NCBI RefSeq assembly: GCF_005938215.1
Contig: NZ_VCPD01000002.1
Coordinates: 372,001 to 436,000, forward strand
Source: Ruegeria sediminis
Lineage (GTDB): Bacteria; Pseudomonadota; Alphaproteobacteria; Rhodobacterales; Rhodobacteraceae
Direction: 5' to 3'
Length of the DNA: 64,000 bases
Positions 52,577-62,655 of this stretch are shown here, one piece after another. The position numbers were made by a program, and so were the translations under genes. Every line of letters starts with the position of its first letter. Positions within the stretch are counted from its first letter, which is position 1. The notes under the pieces are model-generated. The model saw only the letters and a program-made list of their open reading frames with translations. It did not search any database and was not told the DNA's origin.

Positions 52577-53386
52577 TCAGGCAGCCTGAAACGTGATCTG
52601 TCGTCGAAGGAACTGCGTCGCCCGGTCGCTGACGAAACCCGGCTTGCCGGTGGTCAGGAATCCGCCCTCGCCCTCGCCCAGCATGTTGGGATGCCGCTTC
52701 AGATAGTCCGCAAGGCTCGAGGCCACCAGATCACCTTGGCTATAGACTTTCACATCCGGACCCAGAGCCGCCTGAAACGTCGCTTCCATCAACGGATAAT
52801 GGGTGCAGCCCAATACCGCGGCCTCGGGAAAGGGCATCTTTCGCTTGAGCGCGTCCACATGTGACCGAACCAGCGCCTCGGCCAGGATCAGGTCCCCTTC
52901 CTCGATCGCATCAACCACGCCGCCGCAGCTTTGCGCCTCGACATCGACGCCGATGGCCCGGAACGCGAGTTCGCGCTGGAACGCTCTGCTCGCGACGGTC
53001 GCAGGAGTGGCAAAAAGCGCCACATGCTTTACCGCGACCTCGCGCGGGGGCGAGTTGTCGCCCCATTGCCGTTCGGTCAACGCCTCGATCAGCGGTACGA
53101 AGACCCCAAGCACACGCTTGCCCGCAGGCACTCCCTCTTCCTGCATCCGACGCAGAGCGGCGGCGCTGGCGGTATTGCAGGCCAGAATCACCAGGTTGCA
53201 GCCCCGGTTCCATAGATCCTGAACAGCCGAGCGCGTGAGCTGATAGATGTCCTCGGCGTCCCGAACGCCGTAAGGCGCATGGGCGCTGTCGGCAAAATAC
53301 AGGAATGGAACGTCCGGCAGATGCTTCTGCGCGGCGTTCAGGACGGTCAGCCCGCCCAGACCGGAATCAAAGATGCCTACTGCCAT
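52577..53386 (-). CDS. murI: Glutamate racemase MurI
   Basis: MurI (269 residues) makes D-glutamate for peptidoglycan. The motifs are complete: [20 protein letters not shown] with the active-site Asp and Ser, [16 protein letters not shown] with the first catalytic cysteine, and [17 protein letters not shown] with the second. The length is normal. It follows the acyltransferase gene by eight bases. Confidence 0.96.
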   Translation of the reverse strand: MAVGIFDSGLGGLTVLNAAQKHLPDVPFLYFADSAHAPYGVRDAEDIYQLTRSAVQDLWNRGCNLVILACNTASAAALRRMQEEGVPAGKRVLGVFVPLIEALTERQWGDNSPPREVAVKHVALFATPATVASRAFQRELAFRAIGVDVEAQSCGGVVDAIEEGDLILAEALVRSHVDALKRKMPFPEAAVLGCTHYPLMEATFQAALGPDVKVYSQGDLVASSLADYLKRHPNMLGEGEGGFLTTGKPGFVSDRATQFLRRQITFQAA

Positions 53387-53394
53387 TTGCCCCT

Positions 53395-54273
53395 TCAGGC
53401 GCGATGCCGTTTCTCGAATTCATAACCGTAGTCGTACGACTTCAACGGTTCCGGAGAAAGCTCATACGTGGCTTTGCGCAGAAAATCCATCATCTTGCGC
53501 GTGTCACGTGCCATCGGGTCGAGAATGTCGCGTCCAAGGGGCTCGCCAACCACGATTTTCACCGAAGTATCGACACGATTCTTGAACTCCTTGATCAGCA
53601 AACCCATGCGAAGTGTGCTGTGCAGATGGCTCGCGACCTGGAACAACCGCGATGTGTGGCCGTCAAAAAAAACGGGCACCACCACTGCGTCCGATTTCGC
53701 CACCATGCGCGCGGTGAACCCTCGCCACCCCGGATCCATCGGGTGCGAAAACGGCTTTGCCGCGGTGCTGACTGTACCGCCGGGAAAAATGCCTATGGCG
53801 CCGCCCTCCCCCAAGTAGTCTAGCGCGATCTTCCGGGTTTCAAGGTTGGTGCGCCTCGCCTCCTTGTCCTGATCGAACGAGATCGGCAGAATGATGCGGT
53901 CCAGATCCTCGGCCTTGCGAAACACCCGGTTCGCCAGAATGCGGAAATCGCCGCGGGTTTTGGACAGGATGTTTCCCATCATCAACCCATCCAGGATTCC
54001 ATAGGGATGGTTGGCGATCAGGATTAGCGGCACATCTTTGGGAATGTTGTCCAGCGATCCGCCGATCACATCCAGACTCAGACCGTAGCGTTCGACCATC
54101 ACCGCCCAGAAATCGCGGCCAGCCGCCACTTCGTCTTCGTAACCGTCAGCACGTTTGATGAGACGCAATCGCCCGGTCGTGTTTTCCATCAGGCGGATGA
54201 CTGCCCTTCCTCCCTTGGTCGCGGCCGAGTGAGCATAAGAGATGTCGCGGGCGATGTGTCTGCGCGAAGGCAT
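53395..54273 (-). CDS. NHxxxxD-type acyltransferase
   Basis: This 292-residue protein carries the glycerolipid acyltransferase motifs: NHPYGILDG near residue 90 (catalytic His-Asp), the [15 protein letters not shown] block near residue 165 and [11 protein letters not shown]. There is no clear membrane anchor. It resembles the lysophospholipid acyltransferase-like proteins next to hemolysin/OlsA families. The exact acceptor is not known; phosphatidic acid or ornithine lipid synthesis are options. Confidence 0.82.
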   Translation of the reverse strand: MPSRRHIARDISYAHSAATKGGRAVIRLMENTTGRLRLIKRADGYEDEVAAGRDFWAVMVERYGLSLDVIGGSLDNIPKDVPLILIANHPYGILDGLMMGNILSKTRGDFRILANRVFRKAEDLDRIILPISFDQDKEARRTNLETRKIALDYLGEGGAIGIFPGGTVSTAAKPFSHPMDPGWRGFTARMVAKSDAVVVPVFFDGHTSRLFQVASHLHSTLRMGLLIKEFKNRVDTSVKIVVGEPLGRDILDPMARDTRKMMDFLRKATYELSPEPLKSYDYGYEFEKRHRA

Positions 54274-54351
54274 GCGTTGCTCCGAGTCGTTGCCGGCTAA
54301 ATACGGGCAGGCGACAATTTTGCATAGCCTTCGCGACAGGTTCGTGACGTT

Positions 54352-57300
54352 TTACTCAGCCGCCTTCTTCATCTCCGGCCCACCTTGGCGGATCACCGCC
54401 AAGAGTTCCTCGCGCCGTTTGGCCGCCTTGGCTTCGTTGGCGTTCTTGACCGGGCCAAAACCCTTGATGTCAAGCGGCAGCTGCGCCAGCGCGACAATCG
54501 CATCGCGGGTTTGCGAGTTCAGCTTGGGCAGGACCTCCCTCATGTCCTTTTCGTACTGCCTGACCAACGCCCGCTCCATCCTGCGGTCCGCGCTGTAGCC
54601 AAAAATGTCCAACGGGGTTCCCCGCAAAGCCTTCATCCGCGACAGCAGTTTGAGCGGCCCCAGCATCCATTCTCCGAATTCCCGCTTCTTGGGGCGACCG
54701 TCCGGATCCTTGCCGCCCAGAATCGGCGGCGCCAGATGCAGCGTCATCTTCGGGTCGCCGTCGAACTCGGCGGCCACCTTGTCTCGGTTCTTCAACAGCA
54801 GGCGGGCCACTTCGTACTCGTCCTTGTAGGCGAGCAGCTTGTGATACCCCTTGGCGACCGCCTCTTTCAGCCCTTCATCCTCGATTCCGTCGAGCATGGT
54901 GCGATAACGTTTCGCCAGGCGCTTGCCTTGATAGGCGACAAGGTGATCGGCACGGAACGATATCTTTTCGTCCAGCGTCTTGGGCAGTTCGACGACCGTC
55001 GGCTTCAGGATCTTGCCGACTTCTTCCGGGTGCAGTACCGCCCAGCGGCCGATTTCGAAGGCGCGCTTGTTGCGCTCGACGGCCGCTCCGTTCAGTTCGA
55101 TCGCCTCCATGATCGCGTCATGGCTGATCGGCAGCAGGCCGCGCTGCCAGGCCGCGCCAAACACCATCATGTTCGAATAGATCGAGTCGCCCATCACCGC
55201 GCGCGCAAGTTCCGTGGCATCGAACAGGTCAAGACGATCCCGCAGCCGCGCCTCAAGGGCCAACGAAAGCTGTTCGGTCGGGATATGAAAATCGGTGTTG
55301 CGGGTAAAATCGCCGGTGATGATCTCGTGGCTGTTGACGACGGCGCCGGTCTTGCCCGACTGCGTCAGGCCAAGAGTTTTGGCACCGGCCGATACCACCA
55401 GATCGCCACCGATCAGCGCATGGGCCTCGCCGGTCGCCACGCGAATGGCGCTGATATCTTCGGGCTTGTTGGCCAGACGGCAATGGATATGCACCGCGCC
55501 GCCCTTCTGCGCCAGGCCCGCCATCTCCATCATGCCCGCACCCTTGCCGTCGATCTGGGCGGCCTGGGCCATCACGGCACCGATGGTCACGACGCCCGTG
55601 CCGCCGACACCGGTGATGACCACGTTATGCGTACCGTTGATCTGCGGAAGTTCCGGCATAGGCAGATGCGGCAGGTCGATCTCGGTCGTGGCCTCCTTGC
55701 GGATCTTGGCGCCTTCGAGCGTCACGAAGGACGGGCAGAAGCCCTTGAGGCAGGAATAATCCTTGTTGCAGCTCGACTGGTCGATAGCGCGCTTGCGGCC
55801 GAGTTCGGTTTCCTTCGGTACGATGGAAACGCAGTTCGACTGGATCCCGCAATCGCCGCAGCCTTCGCAGACGTCGGTATTGATGAATACCCGCTTGTCC
55901 GGATCGGGGAACTCGCCCTTCTTGCGACGCCGGCGCTTCTCGGCCGCGCAGGTCTGAATGTAAACGATGGCCGAGACGCCCTCGATCTCGCGGTAGCGCT
56001 TCTGGACGTTCATCATCTCGGCGCGCTCGTGCGTCTCGATGCCCTTCGGCAGGGCCGCGAAATTCACGTCTTCCTTGTCGTCATAGACCACGGCGACGTG
56101 CTTCAGTCCCATCGCCTTCAACTCGTTGACGATGCGCTCCGCGGTCAGGTCGCCTTCGTTGTGCTGGCCGCCGGTCATAGCGACCGCGTCGTTGAACAGG
56201 ATCTTGAAGGTGATGTTGGTCCTGGCCGCCAGAGCCGCCCGGATGGCCTGAACGCCCGAGTGGTTGTAGGTGCCGTCGCCAAGATTCTGGAACACGTGCT
56301 TCGTGGTCGAGAATGGTGCCTCGCCGATCCAGTTCGCGCCCTCGCCGCCCATCTGCGTGAAGCCGGTGGTGTTGCGATCCATCCACTGCACCATGTAGTG
56401 ACAGCCGATCCCCGCATAGGCGCGGCTGCCGTCCGGCAGTTTGGTCGAAGTGTTGTGCGGGCAGCCCGAGCAGAAATAAGGCAGGCGCGACGCGATTTCC
56501 TGGGCGTTGTCGGCCCGGCGCGCGTCGTCCAGCTTGGCTAGGCCCGCGCGGATTCCGTCGGTGTCGTGCCCCTCTTCGATCAGGATCTGTCCAAGTTTCT
56601 CGGCGATCATCACCGGATCCAGCGCACCGCGGGTCGGGAACAGTTCGTCACGGTGCATGGTGCCCGCGCCGCCCTTGTACCAGCCATAGACGCGGCGGCC
56701 GCGGCGGTCGTCAAAGATGGCTTCCTTGACCTGAACCTCGATCAGCTTGCGCTTTTCCTCGACTATGATGATCAGGTCCAGCCCCTCGGCCCAGTCATGG
56801 AACCCTTTCATGTCCAGCGGGAAAGTCTGACCGATCTTGTAGGTGGTGATGCCAAGGCGTTCGGCTTCTTGCTCGTCGATATGCAAGAGCGACATTGCAT
56901 GGACGAGGTCCAGCCAGTTCTTGCCCGCAGCCGCGATGCCGATCTTGGCGCCGGGCTTGCCCCACATCCGCTTGTCCATCTTGTTGACATGCGAGAATGT
57001 CTCGGCGGCGAAGCGCTTGAAATCGATGATCCGGCTTTCCTGCTCGTGCGGCGTGTCGCCAAGCCGAATGTTCAGCCCGCCCTTGGGCATGTCGAATTCG
57101 GGCACGATCAGTTTCATCCGATCGGGGCGACCATCCACGACCGACGTCACTTCGATCGTGTCTTTCATGGTCTTCAGACCGACCCAGAGCCCGGCGAACC
57201 GGCTCAGCGCAAACCCGTAGATGCCGTAATCCAGGATTTCTTGAACTCCGGCCGGGCTGACCACCGGCATGTACATGTCCACCAGTGACCATTCGGATTG

Positions 57301-57771
57301 GTGCAGCACGGTTGAGCTTTCGCCGGTATGGTCGTCGCCCATCGCCATCAGAACGCCGCCATGTTTCGAAGTGCCGGCCATGTTGGCATGGCGCATCACG
57401 TCGCCCGAACGGTCCACCCCCGGCCCCTTGCCGTACCAAAGGCCGAAGACGCCATCGAACTTGCCGTCGCCGCGAAGCCCCGCCTGCTGGCTGCCCCACA
57501 GGGCGGTGGCGGCCAGATCCTCGTTCAACCCGTACTGGAATGTGACATCGTGCTCGGACAGCCGCTTTTGCGCTCGGACCATCTGCAGATCCACCGCCCC
57601 GAGAGGCGAGCCGCGATAGCCGGTGACCAGTCCTGCGGTGTTCAGTCCGGCCTCGCGGTCGCGGGCCTTCTGCATCAGCATCAAGCGCACCAGCGCCTGC
57701 GTTCCGTTCAAAAGAACCGGGCTTTTTTCCAAGTCGAACCGGTCATTAAGCGAAATTTTCGCCTGACTCAT
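54352..57771 (-). CDS. Indolepyruvate ferredoxin oxidoreductase, fused
   Basis: This 1139-residue enzyme decarboxylates aryl or branched 2-oxo acids to acyl-CoA with ferredoxin as acceptor. In order: an N-terminal pyrimidine-type domain (VTGYRGSPLGAVDL), a TPP-binding domain with CSGCPHNTSTKLPDGSRAYA, a cysteine-rich ferredoxin-like insert (VCEGCGDCGIQSNCVSI, CLKGFCPSF) that can hold an iron-sulfur cluster, and a C-terminal gamma-type domain (VITGVGGTGVVTIGAVMAQA, MMEMAGLAQKGGAVHIHCRL). All subunits are fused in one chain, as in aerobic alphaproteobacteria. The divergent LysR gene probably controls it. Confidence 0.93.
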   Translation of the reverse strand: MSQAKISLNDRFDLEKSPVLLNGTQALVRLMLMQKARDREAGLNTAGLVTGYRGSPLGAVDLQMVRAQKRLSEHDVTFQYGLNEDLAATALWGSQQAGLRGDGKFDGVFGLWYGKGPGVDRSGDVMRHANMAGTSKHGGVLMAMGDDHTGESSTVLHQSEWSLVDMYMPVVSPAGVQEILDYGIYGFALSRFAGLWVGLKTMKDTIEVTSVVDGRPDRMKLIVPEFDMPKGGLNIRLGDTPHEQESRIIDFKRFAAETFSHVNKMDKRMWGKPGAKIGIAAAGKNWLDLVHAMSLLHIDEQEAERLGITTYKIGQTFPLDMKGFHDWAEGLDLIIIVEEKRKLIEVQVKEAIFDDRRGRRVYGWYKGGAGTMHRDELFPTRGALDPVMIAEKLGQILIEEGHDTDGIRAGLAKLDDARRADNAQEIASRLPYFCSGCPHNTSTKLPDGSRAYAGIGCHYMVQWMDRNTTGFTQMGGEGANWIGEAPFSTTKHVFQNLGDGTYNHSGVQAIRAALAARTNITFKILFNDAVAMTGGQHNEGDLTAERIVNELKAMGLKHVAVVYDDKEDVNFAALPKGIETHERAEMMNVQKRYREIEGVSAIVYIQTCAAEKRRRRKKGEFPDPDKRVFINTDVCEGCGDCGIQSNCVSIVPKETELGRKRAIDQSSCNKDYSCLKGFCPSFVTLEGAKIRKEATTEIDLPHLPMPELPQINGTHNVVITGVGGTGVVTIGAVMAQAAQIDGKGAGMMEMAGLAQKGGAVHIHCRLANKPEDISAIRVATGEAHALIGGDLVVSAGAKTLGLTQSGKTGAVVNSHEIITGDFTRNTDFHIPTEQLSLALEARLRDRLDLFDATELARAVMGDSIYSNMMVFGAAWQRGLLPISHDAIMEAIELNGAAVERNKRAFEIGRWAVLHPEEVGKILKPTVVELPKTLDEKISFRADHLVAYQGKRLAKRYRTMLDGIEDEGLKEAVAKGYHKLLAYKDEYEVARLLLKNRDKVAAEFDGDPKMTLHLAPPILGGKDPDGRPKKREFGEWMLGPLKLLSRMKALRGTPLDIFGYSADRRMERALVRQYEKDMREVLPKLNSQTRDAIVALAQLPLDIKGFGPVKNANEAKAAKRREELLAVIRQGGPEMKKAAE

Positions 57772-57821
57772 CTGACGTCTCCCCTTCGCCGGAATAGAGT
57801 GCGTTATCCTCCACCCATTTT

Positions 57822-57853
57822 AGGTCATAATTTCTGACCTGTATAGGTGATTT
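57822..57853. promoter_or_regulatory. LysR-type operator in the ior/lysR divergent region
   Basis: AGGTCA-N7-TGACCT (57822-57840) is a perfect inverted repeat, followed directly by ACCTGTATAGGT (57837-57848), a second overlapping palindrome. Both lie between the two start codons, about 50 bases from the oxidoreductase start. LysR proteins commonly bind such paired dyads. Confidence 0.6.
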
Positions 57854-57944
57854 TTTCCCCTTTCCGTTTCGGCAACCTCGGTTGATTGTGGAAATTGTTA
57901 CACCTTTCATATAGGGCATCGGACCAATAACGAAAGTTGCGGCA

Positions 57945-58853
57945 ATGGATTGGGACAAGCTCAGAATATTTCACGCGGTTGCCGATGCGGGCAGCCTGAC
58001 CCATGCGGGAGACAAGCTGAATCTGTCGCAATCGGCAGTCAGCCGGCAAATCCGCGCGCTCGAAGAGGCGCTGAACGCGACCCTCTTTCACCGGCACGCG
58101 CGCGGCCTGATTCTCACCGAACAGGGAGAACTGCTGTTCGACGCCACCAACGCGATGTCCAAACGCCTGGACGCCGCGGCAGCGCGCATCCGCGACAGCG
58201 AAGAAGAGGTGTTCGGCGAGTTGCGCGTGACCACCACATTCGGATTCGGGACGCTCTGGCTCGCTCCGCGCCTGCCTAAGCTTTATGAGAAGTACCCTGA
58301 ACTCAATATTGACCTGATGCTTGAAGAACGGGTGTTGGATCTGCCCATGCGCGAGGCCGACGTCGCCATCCGCATGAAGGAACCCAGCCAGGCCGACCTG
58401 GTCAGAAAGCGCCTGATGACGGTGCAGATCCAACTGTACGCCACGCGGGACTACGTGGACGGTTGCGGTGTCCCCACCGAAACACTGAGCGACATCCAGC
58501 ACCACAGGCTCATCTGCCAAAACCCCACCGCGGCGCAGGTGAGCGCCGGTGCATCGCTGGTCCAGCACCTGATGACTTACAATCCGAAATCCCTGCTGAC
58601 CGTGAACAACTATTTCGGCGTTCTGCAGGGCGTGCTGCACAACCTGGGCATCGGCGTTCTGCCGGATTACGTGACCGAGGACTTCCCCGATCTGGTGCGC
58701 GTCATTCCTGACATCGAAAGCGCGGATGTTCCCGTTTATCTCGCCTATCCCGAGGAATTGCGTCATTCGCAGCGCGTTGCGGCCTTCCGCGACTTCGTTC
58801 AGGACGAGATCATTGCCCACCGCAAGCAGTTGAGGCAGATGGGAAAGCTGTAG
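57945..58853 (+). CDS. LysR family transcriptional regulator
   Basis: This 302-residue regulator has a winged helix-turn-helix at residues 1-60 (LRIFHAVADAGSLTHAGDKL, LSQSAVSRQIRALEEALNAT) and a periplasmic-binding-like effector domain (ELRVTTTFGFGTLWLAPRLP; VLQGVLHNLGIGVLPDYVTE). It is divergent from the indolepyruvate oxidoreductase, with dyad operators between, which makes that gene the likely target. The effector may be an aromatic 2-oxo acid; this is inference. Confidence 0.92.
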   Translation: MDWDKLRIFHAVADAGSLTHAGDKLNLSQSAVSRQIRALEEALNATLFHRHARGLILTEQGELLFDATNAMSKRLDAAAARIRDSEEEVFGELRVTTTFGFGTLWLAPRLPKLYEKYPELNIDLMLEERVLDLPMREADVAIRMKEPSQADLVRKRLMTVQIQLYATRDYVDGCGVPTETLSDIQHHRLICQNPTAAQVSAGASLVQHLMTYNPKSLLTVNNYFGVLQGVLHNLGIGVLPDYVTEDFPDLVRVIPDIESADVPVYLAYPEELRHSQRVAAFRDFVQDEIIAHRKQLRQMGKL

Positions 58854-58903
58854 CTATGCACCTGCAGCATAGCGGACATGAGCATGTTGCACCCTGAATT
58901 TTC

Positions 58904-58932
58904 TTGAACGGGGGGACCGGGCCCCCTAAATG
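58904..58932 (+). promoter_or_regulatory. Promoter of the candidate small RNA
   Basis: A -35 TTGAAC (58904-58909), a spacer of exactly 17 bases and a -10 TAAATG (58927-58932) are seen. The predicted start at about 58940 is the first base of a stem-loop. The spacer itself holds a GC-rich near-palindrome (GGGG...CCCC). Confidence 0.6.
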
Positions 58933-58939
58933 GTCACGC

Positions 58940-59020
58940 GAAGGCGATGATGCTGAAACGCTCATCATCTTCATACCTCCCTGTTGGACTACGGCCGAGC
59001 TTAGAGCTCGGCCTTTTTTT
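58940..59020 (+). ncRNA. Candidate small regulatory RNA with anti-Shine-Dalgarno segment
   Basis: About 80 bases between lysR and the mechanosensitive channel gene show a full sRNA layout. A 5' hairpin (GATGATG/CATCATC extended by GAA/TTC) lies at 58940-58972. A single-stranded stretch ATACCTCCCTGTTGGACTAC at 58973-58992 contains CCTCC, able to pair with ribosome sites. A strong terminator stem with eight Ts ends it. A promoter with ideal spacing lies just upstream. No protein can be read here. Confidence 0.65.
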
Positions 59021-59021
59021 T
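58993..59021 (+). terminator. Rho-independent terminator of the candidate small RNA
   Basis: A perfect stem GGCCGAGC/GCTCGGCC with a five-base loop is followed by a run of eight Ts. It is among the strongest terminators in the window and stands well downstream of lysR. Confidence 0.9.
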
Positions 59022-59141
59022 CGGCCAGGCAACAGCCGCTACCTCAATCGCCTCCAAACGGCTGAATTTTTCTGGGAAATCGGGGCGCCTTTGCCTATGA
59101 TTCCGAAAAACCAACAGAATTAAGAGATTGAGGGTCAGTCC

Positions 59142-61406
59142 ATGTTCCAATTCACCCGCCTGTTGCTGGCGCTGGCAGCACTAGCCTTCCTGACTTTGCC
59201 TGCCTTCGCACAAGACACTGCGGCCTCCGGCGACGCGGCGGCGCCTTCCACCGTCGTCGTTCCCGAGGATTTGACGCCGGAACAGGTCGATGACCTTGTC
59301 GCGCGCATGTCGGACGATCAGGTTCGTGCCCTGCTGCTGGAACGCCTGGACGCGGTTGCGGCCAAGCAGGACGAAGTTGAACCGAAGAAAGGTCTGATCG
59401 CGTCTCTGATCGACACCGCCCGCGCCATGGTCGCCTCTTGGCTCGACGTGATCCGGAAGGTGCCCTCGCTCATCTCGCTGCAAGCCGAGGCATTCGCCAA
59501 TTTCGGGGCGACCTTCGGCGCGGCCGGGCTTGGCAAGCTGTTCGGCTTCACTTTTCTGGCGCTGGCCATTGGTTACGCCGCGGAAAAGGCTGTCGGACTG
59601 TGGACCCGCCGCTGGACCAGGGCCGTTCCGGGCGACGCCGAAAGCGATTTGCGCGGCGCGGTTTCATTTCTGTTCCGACGTTTCTGCCGAGAAATCCTCG
59701 GTTTGATCGTCTTTTATTACGTGCTGATCTTCGTGGGGCGGCAATTGCTGGACGAGCAGCAGATCGCTTTCGCCGCCCCGTTTGTCTTCTACATGATCTG
59801 GTTTCCCCGTCTTGGCGCCGCGATTTCGCGGTTCGTGTTGGCCCCGGAACGGTCGTCCTTGCGCCTCGTCAATGTTGACGACCAATGGGCAAAGTACCTG
59901 CACCGCAACCTGATCGGTCTGTTCCTGCTTATCGGCTTCACGCTGTTCATCCTGAGATTCAACAACCTGAACGGCGTCCCGATGGCCGAAATGCGTCTGG
60001 GCTTCTGGCTGAACACGTCGATCCACATCTATATCGGCCTGATCGCCTGGACCGCGCGCAAGGGACTGAGCGACATGATGCGCGGCACCGACCCGGACCG
60101 CACAGAGTTTGATGAGAGGGTCGCCGATTTCTACCCCTATTTCGCAATCGGCGTTTCGGCCGTCATGTGGCTGGTGATCGAGTACCTGGCCGCGACGGAC
60201 AACGCTACACTGCTTGCCGCCGCAGCCGGAGGGGCGCATTTCATAACCATGTTCTGGCTGCTGATGGCGCCGGCCATCGACACGCTGATCCGCGGATTGG
60301 TGCGCCACCTGCAACCCCCGATGATCGGCAGCGGCCCGGTAGCGGAACGCGCCCACAAGGCGACCAAGCGCAGCTATATCCGCATTGGCCGGGTGGTGGC
60401 CGGGGTCTTTGTGATCCTGATGATCGCCAATGCCTGGGACATCGACCTGCGGAACATCGCGGGAGCCGGAACCGATGCCGGCGGCAAGGTGATCCAGTTC
60501 TTCATGATCATCGCCATCGGCTACATCCTGAACGAAGTCGTGTCGCTCTGGATCAACCGCCGGCTGGCACAGGAGCAGACAGCCGCACAGACGCAGGACG
60601 AAGAGGCGGGCGAAGGCGGAGGTGCCGGTGGCTCCCGCCTTGCCACCGTGCTGCCCCTGCTGCGTGTCACCGCGCAGGTCGGGATAGCGGTCATTTTCGG
60701 CCTTCTCGCGCTCGGGGCGCTTGGCCTTGACATCACGCCGCTGCTGGCCGGCGCAGGGATCCTGGGTTTGGCCATCGGTTTCGGCGCTCAGAAACTGGTC
60801 TCGGACATCGTCGGCGGCATCTTCTTCCTGATCGATGATGCGTTCCGCGTGGGCGAGTACGTCGATGTCGGAGGCACCGCGGGTACAGTCGAAAAGATCT
60901 CGATCCGCTCGATGCAACTGCGCCATCACCGCGGCGCGGTGCATACGATCCCCTATGGCGAGATCCAGAAGCTGACCAACTACAGCCGCGACTGGGTCAT
61001 CATGAAATTGAAATTCACCGTTCCGTTCGACACCGACCCCAACAAGGTCAAGAAGATATTCAAGAAGATCGGCGCCGAGATGATGGAGGACCCGATTCAC
61101 AAGGACGGCTTCCTGCAACCCTTCAAGAGCCAGGGCGTCTTCGACTTCGACGATGTCGGCATGATCATACGCGGCAAGTTCATGGCCAAGCCGGGTACCC
61201 AGTTCACCATCCGCAAGGAGATCTACAACCGGGTGAAACGCGCGTTCAACGAGGCGGGGATCGACTTTGCCCGCCGCGAGGTTCGGGTCGCCATTCCGGG
61301 ACTGGACGAGGCCGAGCATCTCTCGGAAGAGCAAAAGGCCGCGATCGGCGCGGCCGCCGGCGAGGCGGCAGCGCAGCAGGCCGAGCAGCAGGAAGGCAAG
61401 AAGTAG
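59142..61406 (+). CDS. MscS-family mechanosensitive channel protein
   Basis: This 754-residue protein has a signal peptide (LLLALAALAFLTLPAFA), a periplasmic helical part with PEDLTPEQVDDLVARMS, and about ten membrane helices. The last of these forms the MscS pore (GLDITPLLAGAGILGLAIGF followed by GAQKLVSDIVGGIFFLIDDA). The MscS beta domain carries FRVGEYVDVGGTAGTVEKIS, and the alpha/beta domain ends near FNEAGIDFARREVRVAIP. A Glu/Ala/Gln-rich tail finishes it. It protects cells during hypo-osmotic shock. A beta-barrel protein gene follows closely. Confidence 0.9.
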   Translation: MFQFTRLLLALAALAFLTLPAFAQDTAASGDAAAPSTVVVPEDLTPEQVDDLVARMSDDQVRALLLERLDAVAAKQDEVEPKKGLIASLIDTARAMVASWLDVIRKVPSLISLQAEAFANFGATFGAAGLGKLFGFTFLALAIGYAAEKAVGLWTRRWTRAVPGDAESDLRGAVSFLFRRFCREILGLIVFYYVLIFVGRQLLDEQQIAFAAPFVFYMIWFPRLGAAISRFVLAPERSSLRLVNVDDQWAKYLHRNLIGLFLLIGFTLFILRFNNLNGVPMAEMRLGFWLNTSIHIYIGLIAWTARKGLSDMMRGTDPDRTEFDERVADFYPYFAIGVSAVMWLVIEYLAATDNATLLAAAAGGAHFITMFWLLMAPAIDTLIRGLVRHLQPPMIGSGPVAERAHKATKRSYIRIGRVVAGVFVILMIANAWDIDLRNIAGAGTDAGGKVIQFFMIIAIGYILNEVVSLWINRRLAQEQTAAQTQDEEAGEGGGAGGSRLATVLPLLRVTAQVGIAVIFGLLALGALGLDITPLLAGAGILGLAIGFGAQKLVSDIVGGIFFLIDDAFRVGEYVDVGGTAGTVEKISIRSMQLRHHRGAVHTIPYGEIQKLTNYSRDWVIMKLKFTVPFDTDPNKVKKIFKKIGAEMMEDPIHKDGFLQPFKSQGVFDFDDVGMIIRGKFMAKPGTQFTIRKEIYNRVKRAFNEAGIDFARREVRVAIPGLDEAEHLSEEQKAAIGAAAGEAAAQQAEQQEGKK

Positions 61407-61445
61407 AGTCGCTTGGTTGGGCGTTGGAACCACGGGAAACTGACA

Positions 61446-62567
61446 GTGCTTCACAGAGCGGTCGGAATTGCCTTGTCCGGAGTGTTCAGCGTATCGGCCG
61501 GTATGGCGAGCGCGCAGGACGCTCATGGCGTTCTAGACAAACATGTCAGTACATTGGACGACTACTCCAAAGACGAAACGGTCGGCTTCCGCCGCGGATC
61601 CATCGTCGTGGCGCCCATTCCGTTTTCGAACCCGACGATTGGATCGGGCCTGGTTCTTGGCGCGGGCTACCTGTTCCAACTGGACGAAGGATCGGACCCC
61701 TCGGTCATCGGGGCCGGTGGGCTTCGGTCGGACAACGGCAGCATGGCCGGCGCAGCTGCCATCAACCTCAATCTCGCCGACAACCGTTGGAACGTGGAAG
61801 CGATCTATGGAAAGGCAGACGTCCAATACGACCTGTTCACCAGCGTAGGAGTGTTGCCGATCCGCCAGGACGGGGTTCTGGGCCGGCTGAGCCTGTCCTA
61901 CGGCGTGACGCCCGACCTGTCCTTTGGCGCAACCTTCCGATACCTTGATACGACGATAACGCCCGCCTTCGTGGGGCTTCCGCCAATTCCTCCACCCTTC
62001 GACCAGTTCCTGAACGTGAAAATCGGAAACGTGGGCGTAGTATCGGACTGGGGCACGCGGGATGACACGATCTATCCGGCTGACGGTCACATCCTCCACT
62101 TCGAAGCAACTCGAGGATATGCGCTCAACGGCCTCGTGCAGGACTACTCAAAATCCTACGCGAACTACACGTTCTACCTCAGCCCGTGGAACCGAGGCGT
62201 CGTCGCCACCCGGTTTTCCCTATGCGCCGCCTCGTCCGAAACGCCGTTTTTCGACCAGTGCGGCCTTGGAACGATCGACGCGTTCAGGGGGTTTTCGGCC
62301 ACGCAATTTCTGGATTTCCGCTCGGCCTCTCTGCAGGTCGAACTGCGCCAGCGGATTTCCAAGCGCATCGGGGTGGTGGCCTTTGGCGGTGCCGGACAAG
62401 CCGGAAGCGACTTTTCCGATCTCGACACAGGCGGAACCCATACGGCCTATGGCATCGGCGCCCGCTACCGGGTCTCGCAGAAGTTTCCGCTGGATTTCTC
62501 GGTCGACTTCAGTCGCAACGACCAGCAAGAGGACAACCTCTACATCTACGTAGGGCAACGGTTCTGA
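61446..62567 (+). CDS. BamA/TamA-like outer membrane beta-barrel protein
   Basis: This 373-residue protein has a signal peptide ([19 protein letters not shown]) if GTG at 61446 is the start. After it come many amphipathic strands with glycine-rich turns. A surface-antigen motif, [20 protein letters not shown], resembles the VRGY/F loop of the BamA barrel, and the last strand ends [10 protein letters not shown] with the outer-membrane C-terminal aromatic. There are no POTRA domains, so it is a stand-alone barrel. It follows the MscS gene with about 40 bases between and may share its transcript. Confidence 0.75.
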   Translation: MLHRAVGIALSGVFSVSAGMASAQDAHGVLDKHVSTLDDYSKDETVGFRRGSIVVAPIPFSNPTIGSGLVLGAGYLFQLDEGSDPSVIGAGGLRSDNGSMAGAAAINLNLADNRWNVEAIYGKADVQYDLFTSVGVLPIRQDGVLGRLSLSYGVTPDLSFGATFRYLDTTITPAFVGLPPIPPPFDQFLNVKIGNVGVVSDWGTRDDTIYPADGHILHFEATRGYALNGLVQDYSKSYANYTFYLSPWNRGVVATRFSLCAASSETPFFDQCGLGTIDAFRGFSATQFLDFRSASLQVELRQRISKRIGVVAFGGAGQAGSDFSDLDTGGTHTAYGIGARYRVSQKFPLDFSVDFSRNDQQEDNLYIYVGQRF

Positions 62568-62655
62568 CAACACTGCATGCTCTTGGCCCTTTCCCCCGGC
62601 GCGCCCTTGCCCTAAAAGGCGCGCAATATCGGCCAGCTTGGGGACAGGACAGACG

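Noticed and set aside
54385..56541. 718-residue plus-strand frame opposite the indolepyruvate oxidoreductase
   Set aside because: It is a shadow of a conserved gene and matches no family.
59664..61526. 620-residue minus-strand frame opposite the MscS gene
   Set aside because: It is antisense to membrane-helix coding sequence; the His/Gln/Asp-rich translation is what reversed hydrophobic codons give.
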